Part shown: piece after piece, positions 52,001 through 60,086 of the stretch | How the letters are laid out: each line of letters starts with the position of its first letter | How positions within the stretch are numbered: position 1 is the stretch's first letter | DNA from: WLXB01 sp040221475 | GTDB lineage: Bacteria > Pseudomonadota > Alphaproteobacteria > Rhodospirillales > Rhodospirillaceae | Assembly (NCBI GenBank): GCA_040221475.1 | Contig: JAVKEJ010000005.1 | Coordinates: 1 to 64,000, forward strand | DNA: 64,000 nt | Direction: 5' to 3' | The notes under the pieces: generated by a model | What the model was told of the DNA's origin: nothing | What the model saw: the letters and a program-made list of their open reading frames with translations, nothing else | The model's database searches: none | Position numbers and translations under genes: made by a program

Positions 52001-53550
52001 AGACGCTGCTTATTGTTTTAGCCATCGCCAGCCAGTTCACTGGCGCAGTCCAGGCTCAAGACCGGCCTGTCGTGACGACCCAGCAGGGCGCTGTCCGCGG
52101 GACAGTGGAAAACGATCTCAAGGTTTTCAAAGGCATTCCCTATGCCGCACCGCCGGTGGACGAGCTGAGATGGCGCCCAGCGCAACCACCTGCCGCCTGG
52201 CAGGGCACCCGTGACACTGACTCCTTCGGCGGCGTCTGCCCGCAAGCGCTGCGGCCCGGCTACAACGCTGAAGATCTAAACACCCGCCCCATGCAGGAAG
52301 ACTGCCTGACCCTGAATGTCTGGACCGGTAATGTCGCGCCCACGGCCCCCAAACCCGTGATGGTGTGGATGCTGCCTGGTGCCTTCACCATGGGGGACAG
52401 CGGCATGGCGATCTACAATGGCTCTGCCTTAGCTGAACAGGGCGTGGTTGTGGTGACCTTTAACTACCGTCTAGGCTATCTCGGCCAGTTCGCCCATCCC
52501 GCGCTCAGCCGCTCCGCCCCAGAGGACGCCATCGGCAATTATTATCTTTCGGACCAGGTCCGAGCCTTGGAATGGGTGCGGGACAACATCGCGGCTTTCG
52601 GGGGAGACCCGGGCAACGTCACCATTTTCGGCATGTCAGCCGGCGGTGTCTCGGTCAACTACCTGATGGGCCTGCCCGCCGCAAAGGGCCTGTTCCACAA
52701 AGCCATATCCCAAAGCTCAAATATCCGCCCCTATAAAGCCAAACATATTTCCATAGATGGCTATATGTCTCCCTCGCTGGAAACCACAGGCGCGGCCATG
52801 GCAAGGGCTCTGGTTGAAAATAAAGAGTCTGATGCCGCCATAATCTCCGGGCTGCGGTCCCTCACCTGGGCACAAGTGCTCGACTATCAGAATAAAACCG
52901 CCTTTGGATCTCTCAACCCGGCCACAGATGGCCGTTATCTGCCGGAAGCCTTGGGGCCGGTGTTCAGCGAGGGCCGCCAGCACGCGGTTCCTTATCTTAC
53001 GGGAGCCACCAGTTGGGAGGGCAGCCTGCTCATGGGGTTGGACAAGGCCGATTTACTCCTGAACGCGCTACAAATCAGCCGAGAGGACATCACAGACCTA
53101 TATGGCGACGTGGATGACCGCACGATTTTGAACAATCTGGAGTTCGATACGTTCTTTGGCTCCCAGCGCTGGCTCGCCCGCCAGCACGCGAGGACAGATC
53201 AACCGACTTATCTTTATCGCTTCGACTATGTCTTTGAGGACAAGCTAGGCACCACACCCGGCGCCCCGCACGGCGCCGAAACGGCCTATGTGTTCAAAAC
53301 CTTGGACGCGACCTCACAAAGCACCATTTCAGACGCGGATCGGGCAGTGGCCGATATGGTCAGCGCCTATTGGGTCAATTTTGCCAAAACTGGCACTCCC
53401 AACGCAGCGGACCTGCCCGCATGGCCGCGGCATACGACCAAGCAAGATGTCCTGCTGGACTTTTCAAATTCTGCCATCGCGCCAAAGATCGAGTTCGAGC
53501 GAGACCGCATGCAGTTCATCGAAAACCGCTACGCCTCCGGTGAGATGTAA
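51997..53550 (+). CDS. Secreted type B carboxylesterase
   Basis: 517 residues with a signal ending VQA|Q. The nucleophile elbow is GMSAGG (Ser214). A Glu in TGATSWEGS (about 345) and a His in GAPHGAE (about 428) complete the triad. The oxyanion strand normally reads HGGGF, but here it is VWMLPGAF (about 123-130), so His and the first Gly are replaced. It may have altered specificity. It is coupled to the TRAP-binding protein gene, suggesting that an exported esterase frees a carboxylate which the binding protein then collects. That idea is inference. Confidence 0.88.
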   Translation: MKTLLIVLAIASQFTGAVQAQDRPVVTTQQGAVRGTVENDLKVFKGIPYAAPPVDELRWRPAQPPAAWQGTRDTDSFGGVCPQALRPGYNAEDLNTRPMQEDCLTLNVWTGNVAPTAPKPVMVWMLPGAFTMGDSGMAIYNGSALAEQGVVVVTFNYRLGYLGQFAHPALSRSAPEDAIGNYYLSDQVRALEWVRDNIAAFGGDPGNVTIFGMSAGGVSVNYLMGLPAAKGLFHKAISQSSNIRPYKAKHISIDGYMSPSLETTGAAMARALVENKESDAAIISGLRSLTWAQVLDYQNKTAFGSLNPATDGRYLPEALGPVFSEGRQHAVPYLTGATSWEGSLLMGLDKADLLLNALQISREDITDLYGDVDDRTILNNLEFDTFFGSQRWLARQHARTDQPTYLYRFDYVFEDKLGTTPGAPHGAETAYVFKTLDATSQSTISDADRAVADMVSAYWVNFAKTGTPNAADLPAWPRHTTKQDVLLDFSNSAIAPKIEFERDRMQFIENRYASGEM

Positions 53551-53567
53551 GCATATACATGCTAATA

Positions 53568-53628
53568 AATCAGAAGAGGAATATTATTTAAGTAACTGTT
53601 TAATATAGTTTTTCTTATTATTCTTCTG
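53568..53628 (+). other. Imperfect inverted repeat after the carboxylesterase gene
   Basis: CAGAAGA followed by AATA near 53571 pairs with TATTCTTCTG near 53619-53628, with a large AT-rich loop. It may end the esterase transcript. The stretch 53551-53695 also presumably holds the BLUF gene promoter, though I see no clear -35 and -10. Confidence 0.35.
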
Positions 53629-53695
53629 TTTATGATCCAAGCCCTCTCCGGCTGCGTATAGAAGTGGTTAAGCTAAATGAAATGGAGGACTCAGA

Positions 53696-54124
53696 ATGAT
53701 GCTTCAAACCATTTACATCAGCGCAGCAACACAGTCTCTCAGCAGCCAAGAACTGGCTGAACTGCTGGCTCTGTCTCGACGCAATAACTCAACAGAAGGG
53801 ATCAGCGGTATACTGGTCTATCACCAAGGCTCATTCCTTCAAGTCCTAGAAGGCCCGGAAAACGCTGTCAAAGAGACGCTAAAACGAATCAAAAGCGATC
53901 CGCGGCATTGTAATTTCCGACTGTTACTGGAAGACCATGTAGAGGAGCCTGAATACGAAGAGTGGTCCATGGGGTTTGTTGACCCCACGCACACCGCCGA
54001 AATGCTCGAAGGGTTCGTTGGATATACTGGCAAGCTTGATGCGTTGACCATGAGTGGCAGCAGGGCAAAGAAGATCATCCAACGCTTTAAAGATGGCCTA
54101 TGGCGGCAAAAAACAGCAGCCTAG
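53696..54124 (+). CDS. BLUF-domain blue-light receptor, short form
   Basis: 142 residues, one BLUF domain plus a 40-residue helical tail. Flavin-contact residues are Tyr7, Asn31, Gln49, Trp90 and Met92, with the same spacings as Tyr21, Asn45, Gln63, Trp104 and Met106 of AppA. Words are TIYISAATQSL, RRNNSTEGISGILV, SFLQVLEGP and EEWSMGF. BLUF proteins bind FAD and change hydrogen bonding on blue light. With no attached effector, it must act through protein contacts. GGAGG seven bases upstream supports the start. It is followed by a strong terminator and no obvious partner. Confidence 0.93.
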   Translation: MMLQTIYISAATQSLSSQELAELLALSRRNNSTEGISGILVYHQGSFLQVLEGPENAVKETLKRIKSDPRHCNFRLLLEDHVEEPEYEEWSMGFVDPTHTAEMLEGFVGYTGKLDALTMSGSRAKKIIQRFKDGLWRQKTAA

Positions 54125-54174
54125 GCATTGATCCTTGCGTATACACGCCACGATAACACAATACTCCGAAGGAC

Positions 54175-54206
54175 AACGGGCTGAGGGGGCTTGCCCTTAG
54201 CCCGTT
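54175..54206. terminator. Bidirectional terminator between the BLUF and ABC-binding-protein genes
   Basis: A 13-bp stem pairs AACGGGCTGAGGG (54175-54187) with CCCTTAGCCCGTT (54194-54206), with one G-T. It sits between convergent genes. Confidence 0.75.
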
Positions 54207-54209
54207 CCC

Positions 54210-55784
54210 TTACAACAGGGGGTCACTTCTGATTTTCTCATACTGAATAAACAGACCCTCGGCTGCAAAGCCCTCGAGGCCCGCTCGCACACCATAAAAA
54301 TCGACCGATTCAAACAGGTAAAGCATATACGCCTGCTCATGATAGTGCCGCATCAAGTCCATCGTCAGGGTTTGGCGGCGCGCTAAGTCCGGCTCGGCCA
54401 TGGCCGCCTCAATCAGCGCCTGATCAGCCGCGTTACACAGCCAAGGGGTTTTCCATAGACAGCTATGAAGCCGCATTCCGCGCAGCGCATCCATTTGTGG
54501 GGCCGTGGGGAAATCCATCATGAACCCCTGCCCTTTAAAATCGCCGGAATGGATGGCGTTAAAGTACTGGGACATTGGAAATGTCTTGAGCTCTAAATGA
54601 ACGCCCACCGCCCGCAAGTCCTCTGCCACACGCTGATATATGGCCACGCCGTTGGGAATAGCCGTGCCGGGAACAACCTCAATGGTCAGATCAAAGCCAT
54701 CCGCATAGCCGGCCTCCGCCAGCAGCGCCCGCGCGCGGTCCGGATCATAGCTGTAGGGCACAAGATCGGGGTTATAGCCAAAGGCCGAGGCCGGCGCGGG
54801 CTGAGACGGCGCGCGGCTTTTGTTGTCCAGCAGCACCTGGATATAGGCGTCGCGGTTCACCGCATGATTGAGCGCCTGACGCACGCGCTTGTCGGTCAGG
54901 GGCGCATTCTTTGGCCCAAACGCGGGATGATCCGGATTGAGGATCAACGAGAACACATAGGTTCCCGTACCCGGTACACTGATCCATTGATGCCCCGCCG
55001 CTTCCAACTCCATCATCGAACTCGGGACGGAGCCCAGCACCACATCCAACCGTCCGCTGATCACCCCCTGAATCCGCTGCGGGCCTTCCGGCACCGCATA
55101 AACCTCGAGTTTTTTGAAGTGTGGCGGACGCCAGGACTCTTCAAAGGCCACCATCTTCACCACGGACGGCTTCCATTCGACAGCGCGAAACGGGCCGGTG
55201 CCATGCGGATTCCGGGCAAAGCCCTGCGGGCCCAAGGCCCGCCAGTGCTCTGGCGCGACAATACGCAAACTGGCCGCCTCGCGCGGAAACAGCACATTCG
55301 GGACCTTGGTGGTGATCTCAACAGAGTACTCATCCAGCGCCCGCGCTCCGGCCATGGAACTGAGCATCTGGGCCACAACCTCGGTCACAGCCTCAGGGCT
55401 GGTCAGATAGTCGACCGCATTCACAACCGCATCTGCCGTGAACCGCTCTCCGTTTGAGAAGGTCACCCCTTCCCGCAATGTGAACACCCAGGTGGTCGGG
55501 CTGGTTTGCGCCCAGGCCGTGGCCAGCCATGGCTTCACTTCGCTGTCCAGGCCCACATAGGTCAGTCCATCGAAGATCGCCGACCAGGTGTAGATCGTTG
55601 GCGCATTCAACGAGGCATAGGGATTGCCCAGCATGGCGGGCAAATTCAGCACCCCGACGCGCAGAGTGTCATTGAAGGCCGTATTCGAGGCCGTGTTTGA
55701 GGCGGTCTTCGTGGCCTCATCCCCGCAGCCCGCCAGCAGCAGGGACAAGGTCATGGCAGCGATCATGCTAAGAAGTTTGTTCAT
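54210..55784 (-). CDS. ABC transporter substrate-binding lipoprotein (peptide/nickel family 5)
   Basis: About 524 residues. From the ATG at 55784 the leader ends in LLLAGC, a lipobox, giving a lipid-anchored protein. A short run of TASN repeats follows. The main body is an SBP_bac_5 fold: TYTWSAIFDGLTYV, WAQTSPTTWVFTLREGVTF and the C-terminal MDFPTAPQMDALRG. These bind oligopeptides, dipeptides, nickel or sugars. No permease or ATPase genes are near, so the solute is unknown. Confidence 0.85.
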   Translation of the reverse strand: MNKLLSMIAAMTLSLLLAGCGDEATKTASNTASNTAFNDTLRVGVLNLPAMLGNPYASLNAPTIYTWSAIFDGLTYVGLDSEVKPWLATAWAQTSPTTWVFTLREGVTFSNGERFTADAVVNAVDYLTSPEAVTEVVAQMLSSMAGARALDEYSVEITTKVPNVLFPREAASLRIVAPEHWRALGPQGFARNPHGTGPFRAVEWKPSVVKMVAFEESWRPPHFKKLEVYAVPEGPQRIQGVISGRLDVVLGSVPSSMMELEAAGHQWISVPGTGTYVFSLILNPDHPAFGPKNAPLTDKRVRQALNHAVNRDAYIQVLLDNKSRAPSQPAPASAFGYNPDLVPYSYDPDRARALLAEAGYADGFDLTIEVVPGTAIPNGVAIYQRVAEDLRAVGVHLELKTFPMSQYFNAIHSGDFKGQGFMMDFPTAPQMDALRGMRLHSCLWKTPWLCNAADQALIEAAMAEPDLARRQTLTMDLMRHYHEQAYMLYLFESVDFYGVRAGLEGFAAEGLFIQYEKIRSDPLL

Positions 55785-55875
55785 GGCATTAGCAATCTCA
55801 GGCCCGCCCTCGAAAGGCAAGCGAAACGCGCCATTTAAAGATAGAGCGGCACCACAGTCTGCGTATAGTCATCGC

Positions 55876-56406
55876 ATGGCATCCCGAACCTTCGCAATCC
55901 CCAATCCAGGCCCGCTGCCCGGGGCAGTGATCTTCGGGGTTATGGGCACCGTATACGCAGCGGTTTTGTGGGGGGTTAGCTCAGACCCAACGGTAGACAG
56001 TCTTGGACTCTGGATCGCCACCCTCATCCTAGGCGCCGTCGCAGCCTTTATCGGGCTTTTCGTGTTTCATTCCCGCGGCACAGCCCTTGAGATTACGGAG
56101 ACGCAACTCCTGCTGAAAGCGCCGTTTTATGGCCGTTGCGTGCCACTGACGGCCCTCGACAGCGCCGCGCTCAAAACGCTGGACCTGACCACAGACCGCG
56201 ACCGGGACTTCAAACCCAAATGGCGAACCAATGGTATTGGCCTACCCCGGCTCCAATTGGGGTGGTTCAAGCTCAAGAACAACGAGAAAGCCTGGTGCTA
56301 CATCACGGACCCCACGGCGGTGGCCTATCTCCCAACAACCGAAGGCTATGCGGTGATGGTCAGCATCAAAGACATCCCAGGTCTGAAAACAGCGCTCACC
56401 GCGTAA
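55876..56406 (+). CDS. Membrane protein with a PH-like C-terminal domain
   Basis: About 176 residues from the ATG at 55876; the longer frame to 55624 overlaps a gene on the other strand and is unlikely. Two hydrophobic helices (VIFGVMGTVYAAVLWGV, LGLWIATLILGAVAAFIGLFVF) are followed by a beta-rich segment (RGTALEITETQLLLKAPFYG ... YLPTTEGYAVMVSI) resembling bacterial PH domains such as YdbT/bPH_2. Unknown function. Confidence 0.6.
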   Translation: MASRTFAIPNPGPLPGAVIFGVMGTVYAAVLWGVSSDPTVDSLGLWIATLILGAVAAFIGLFVFHSRGTALEITETQLLLKAPFYGRCVPLTALDSAALKTLDLTTDRDRDFKPKWRTNGIGLPRLQLGWFKLKNNEKAWCYITDPTAVAYLPTTEGYAVMVSIKDIPGLKTALTA

Positions 56407-56485
56407 TCTGCTTCCTTCTCCAAAGATCACGCTTTACCATCCGGCTCAGTCTTCCACCGCCACACCGCACGACAGGACTTTAAGT

Positions 56486-57238
56486 ATGATCAGAGCAATG
56501 CTCTTCATTCTATTGATATCAATAAGCTTTTCTGCAAGCGCCAAAACCGTTCTGATCACCGGCTCCAATCGTGGCCTGGGCTTGGAAATGGCCACCCAAT
56601 ACGCTGCCGACGGCTGGACGGTTATTGCCACATCACGCTCCCCGGACGACGATACGGCGCTACAGGCGCTCGCCGCCGCCTATGAGAGCGTTCAAATCGA
56701 AGCGCTGGACGTCACCAACCACACTCAAATCGAGGCCCTGGCCAATACGCTGCGCGGCACGGCCATCGATGTCCTGATCAACAATGCCGGTATTCTCGGC
56801 GACGCGGGCCAGCAACGCATCGGCACCCTGGATTTTGACCAGGCCACTCCCCTGTTTGAAACCAACACCCTCGCGCCCTTGAAAATAGCCACCGCCTTTC
56901 AGGAGCACGTCGCCGCCAGCGACACCAAGAAAATCATGAACATTTCCAGCATTGTCGGCTCGCTGGCCAACACCAACGGCAACATCTATTTCTACCGGGC
57001 CAGCAAAACGGCCTTGAATATGCTGATGCGCAACTTTGCCAAAGATACCACCGCGCAAGGACTGATCATCGGCCTCATTCACCCTGGCGTGGTCGATACG
57101 GATATGTCCGCGCCCTTCGACATTCCCAAAATCTCAGTTGAGGAAAGCGCCACCGGCGTGCGCAGGGTTATTGACTGGTACACCCCAAAGACCTCAGGTG
57201 AGTTCATGCAATACACCGGCGAGCCCCTGGCGTGGTAA
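56486..57238 (+). CDS. Signal-peptide-bearing short-chain dehydrogenase, array copy 1
   Basis: 250 residues. A 19-residue leader (MIRAMLFILLISISFSASA) runs straight into KTVLITGSNRG, the first strand and glycine motif of an SDR (TGSNRGLG at 25-32). NNAG is at 99-102, Ser in NISSIVGS, and Tyr170/Lys174 in YRASK. Arg after beta 2 (TSRSP) favours NADPH. It ends with SGEFMQYTGEPLAW. AGGA lies eight bases before the ATG, supporting the leader start; no in-frame Met exists between the leader and the fold. It heads a five-gene tandem set on the same strand. Substrate unknown. Confidence 0.9.
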   Translation: MIRAMLFILLISISFSASAKTVLITGSNRGLGLEMATQYAADGWTVIATSRSPDDDTALQALAAAYESVQIEALDVTNHTQIEALANTLRGTAIDVLINNAGILGDAGQQRIGTLDFDQATPLFETNTLAPLKIATAFQEHVAASDTKKIMNISSIVGSLANTNGNIYFYRASKTALNMLMRNFAKDTTAQGLIIGLIHPGVVDTDMSAPFDIPKISVEESATGVRRVIDWYTPKTSGEFMQYTGEPLAW

Positions 57239-57277
57239 GGTTTGTGTCAACAGAGCTTTAATAAAGGATACTATGCT

Positions 57278-58087
57278 ATGATACGGATTATTCTCATTGC
57301 TGTCGCATTGCTCGGCTCAAACGCCGCAACCGCCAAAACGGTCCTGATCACCGGCTCAAACCGGGGCATCGGCCTCGAATTCGTCACCCAATATGCCGCT
57401 GCCGGGTGGGATGTCATCGCCACCAGCCGCTCCCCCAACGACGATGAAGCGCTGCAAGCTATGGCCGCCGCCAATCCTAAAATCACCATCGAACAGCTGG
57501 ATGTCACCGACCTGGACCGCATCTCAGCCTTGGCCGCCGCCTACAAAGACACCCCGATTGATGTCCTGATCAACAATGCCGGCATGTTCGGCAACCGGGA
57601 AGGCCAAACCTGGGGCCAGCTGGATCGGGACCTGTTCCAGCAGGTGATGGACGTTAACGTCTTCGCCCCGCTCAAGATGTCTGAAGCCTTTGCCCCCCAT
57701 GTGGCCGCCAGCACGGACAAAAAAATCGTCGTGATTTCCAGCACCGCCGGGTCAATTGCCGCGGTGCGGAGCAGTCCCGGAGCGCCCTACTACGCGATCA
57801 GTAAGGCTGCGGTAAACATGGCCATGCGCGGTACCGCCATGCGCCTGAAAGACCAGGGCATTGCCGTTGGCATCTTCATGCCGGGCGCCGTGGACACCCG
57901 CATGTTGCGCGAGGCTTTTGGGCTCGACCAGGAAACCGCCGAAGCCTCTGAAGATTACGATTATGGCGGCTTTACCCCGCTCACCACGGAACAAAGCGTC
58001 TCGCAGATGATCGCCACAACGGCTGGCCTAACCCTGGAGCGGTCTGGCGATTTCCTCAACTACGACGGCACCACCATTCCGTGGTAG
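57278..58087 (+). CDS. Signal-peptide-bearing short-chain dehydrogenase, array copy 2
   Basis: 269 residues from the ATG at 57278, nine bases after AAAGGA. The leader (MIRIILIAVALLGSNAATA) ends at a cleavage site directly before KTVLITGSNRGIG. NNAG, the Ser in ISSTAGS and Tyr172/Lys176 (YAISK) are all present. It is closest to copy 1 in the N-terminal half. It ends SGDFLNYDGTTIPW. It carries an extra 12-15 residues near EDYDYGGFTP before the end, not seen in copy 1. Confidence 0.9.
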   Translation: MIRIILIAVALLGSNAATAKTVLITGSNRGIGLEFVTQYAAAGWDVIATSRSPNDDEALQAMAAANPKITIEQLDVTDLDRISALAAAYKDTPIDVLINNAGMFGNREGQTWGQLDRDLFQQVMDVNVFAPLKMSEAFAPHVAASTDKKIVVISSTAGSIAAVRSSPGAPYYAISKAAVNMAMRGTAMRLKDQGIAVGIFMPGAVDTRMLREAFGLDQETAEASEDYDYGGFTPLTTEQSVSQMIATTAGLTLERSGDFLNYDGTTIPW

Positions 58088-58152
58088 CGTCTTAACCACA
58101 GACTTTTTAACCAAAGATTTTGGCATCAAATTCAACCGTATAGGGGCTTCTT

Positions 58153-58917
58153 ATGCTGCGCACCGCCACACTGTTTATCGCTCTCCTGTCCGTCACAGCG
58201 GCTGAGGCGGCCACGGTCATGATCACCGGGGCCAGCCGGGGCATCGGCTTTGAATTCGCCAAACGCTATGCCGAGCGTGGCTGGGATGTCATCGCCACCG
58301 CCCGCTCGCCGGCAGACGATGCCGATCTCCAGGCCCTGGCCGCTGCCAACCCCAATGTCCGCCTGGAAACTCTGGACGTGACAGATCACCCAGGCATCGA
58401 CCGCCTTGCCGAGAAATTGCGCGGCACCGCCATTGATGTGCTGATCAATAACGCAGGAATCTCAGGTGGCCGGGATACTCAGGACTTCGGCACCATTGAT
58501 TATTCAGTGTTTAATGACGTCATGAACATCAACGTGCTCGGGCCTTTAAAGGTCACGGAAGCGTTTCTGGACCACGTCGCCGCCAGCGACCAGAAGAAGA
58601 TTATCAACATTTCCTCATCTGAAGGCCGGTTGTCCGCCGTGCGTGGCTCGCGCCAGGCGTTCTACCGGGCCAGTAAGTCCGCCCTGAACATGGTGATGCT
58701 CAACGTCTATCAGCACCCGAAGGTGCAGGAGAGCGGCGTCATCATCGGTATTCTCACACCCGGATTTGTCGATACGGACTTCACCGCCGGTCTGCCCAAA
58801 CAAATGATGAAATCGGTTGAAACCAGCGTCGCCCAGTCCATGACGATGATCGACAAATACGACCTCAGCATGTCGGGGAAGTACTTTGCCAACACCGGCG
58901 AGGAAATGACCTGGTAG
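58153..58917 (+). CDS. Signal-peptide-bearing short-chain dehydrogenase, array copy 3
   Basis: 254 residues. The leader is MLRTATLFIALLSVTAAEA, then ATVMITGASRGIG. NNAG, NISSSEGR and Tyr171/Lys175 (YRASK) are kept. AGGGG lies six bases before the ATG. It ends SGKYFANTGEEMTW. An internal ATG within beta 1 exists but would remove the strand, so the leader start is preferred. The following 352 bases have no gene. Confidence 0.9.
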   Translation: MLRTATLFIALLSVTAAEAATVMITGASRGIGFEFAKRYAERGWDVIATARSPADDADLQALAAANPNVRLETLDVTDHPGIDRLAEKLRGTAIDVLINNAGISGGRDTQDFGTIDYSVFNDVMNINVLGPLKVTEAFLDHVAASDQKKIINISSSEGRLSAVRGSRQAFYRASKSALNMVMLNVYQHPKVQESGVIIGILTPGFVDTDFTAGLPKQMMKSVETSVAQSMTMIDKYDLSMSGKYFANTGEEMTW

Positions 58918-59269
58918 CATGAGCCGCTACCAACAAGGGACCCATAACAAGCGAGCTTTACACGTTCGGGCATCCGATTTCGAACATACGCAAGCACCAA
59001 CTACGCCATTGGCGTATAGTTTAATGTTAACGATAACGACATCTCATATTATTGTTTAATAACAAATAAGTACGGAACCACCCTAAAGCTGAATATGCAG
59101 AAAAAAGTGGTCGTGCATGGGCTCGTTCCAAGGCCAAGGGGGAAGCCATTATTTCTCCCCTTGTAAACTGCCGCTCTGCGGTCACGTGCTGCAGGACTGC
59201 GTAGACTTGGCATTTCTATCGCTATGATCCCCATCAACTACTCTTAACTTTATCAGGGACCTCCAAACC
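58918..59269. other. Intergenic gap inside the SDR array
   Basis: 352 bases between copies 3 and 4. It is AT-rich from about 59010 to 59075 (a likely promoter region for copy 4) and holds a weak CAAGGGG/CCCCTTG hairpin near 59135-59165. I see no credible gene, tRNA or mobile element. Confidence 0.5.
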
Positions 59270-60061
59270 ATGCGCCTCTCCCGTCTCGCAGCCGCTGTGG
59301 CAGCTTTCCTTGCCGCAACCTCTATCACTCAAGCTGACGCCAAGACCGTGCTCATCACGGGCTCCAATTCAGGCATCGGGCTTGAGTTCGCCAAGCAGTA
59401 TGCCGCCCGGGGCTGGGATGTGGTTGCCACTCATCGCCGCGACACTGCCCCAGAGTCACTTTTGACCCTAAAATCTGAGTATCCTGATCTGGTGCGGATC
59501 GAGACCATGGACGTCACTAATCACGCCCAAATCGACGCCCTCGCGGCGAAATTGAAGGACACTCCCATCGATGTTTTGATCAACAACGCCGGGATCACGG
59601 GCGATTTCAGCCAACCCGCACCACAGTCCTTCGGCACTCTCGCCTATGACCAGTGGGAAAACTTCATGCGCATCAACGCGCTCGGCCCGCTGAAAGTCAG
59701 CGAAGCCTTTGCCCCGCACGTCAAAGCCAGTGAAGACAAAAAAATCCTGGCCGTCAGTTCTCTGGCCGGCTCCTTTGGCTATCAGGGCCCAAACATCGCG
59801 GGCGGCTACTGGTACAAATCGTCCAAGACAGCGCTCAACATGTATATGAAAAATATAGCGAGCGATCTGAAGGCCGACGGCGTGATTGTGGCGGTGTTAT
59901 CGCCAGGCACCGTGAAAGTAGAAAAAATGGGCGATGCCAATTTTCCAGGCTTGATTGAGCCGGAAGACAGCATCGGCGGCATGATCTCGGTAATCGATGG
60001 CCTGACCATTGAGGAGTCCGGCGCCTACTACCGCTATGACGGAACGCCGCAGCCCTTTTAA
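59270..60061 (+). CDS. Signal-peptide-bearing short-chain dehydrogenase, array copy 4
   Basis: 263 residues. A 24-residue leader, MRLSRLAAAVAAFLAATSI...ADA, then KTVLITGSNSGIG. NNAG, AVSSLAGS and Tyr182/Lys186 (YKSSK) are present. After beta 2 it has THRRD instead of the TSRSP or TARSP of the others. It ends SGAYYRYDGTPQPF, so the final Trp of the family is Phe. AGGGA lies 10 bases upstream of the ATG. It is the most diverged in the first half. Confidence 0.9.
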   Translation: MRLSRLAAAVAAFLAATSITQADAKTVLITGSNSGIGLEFAKQYAARGWDVVATHRRDTAPESLLTLKSEYPDLVRIETMDVTNHAQIDALAAKLKDTPIDVLINNAGITGDFSQPAPQSFGTLAYDQWENFMRINALGPLKVSEAFAPHVKASEDKKILAVSSLAGSFGYQGPNIAGGYWYKSSKTALNMYMKNIASDLKADGVIVAVLSPGTVKVEKMGDANFPGLIEPEDSIGGMISVIDGLTIEESGAYYRYDGTPQPF

Positions 60062-60086
60062 ACAGCCGTCTCAGGAGACCTTTTTC

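Noticed and set aside
54597..55457. A 286-residue open frame on the plus strand, antisense to the substrate-binding protein gene
   Set aside because: It is rich in Arg, His and Gly with no family pattern, lacks a ribosome-binding site, and lies within a well-supported gene. It is a GC-rich shadow frame.
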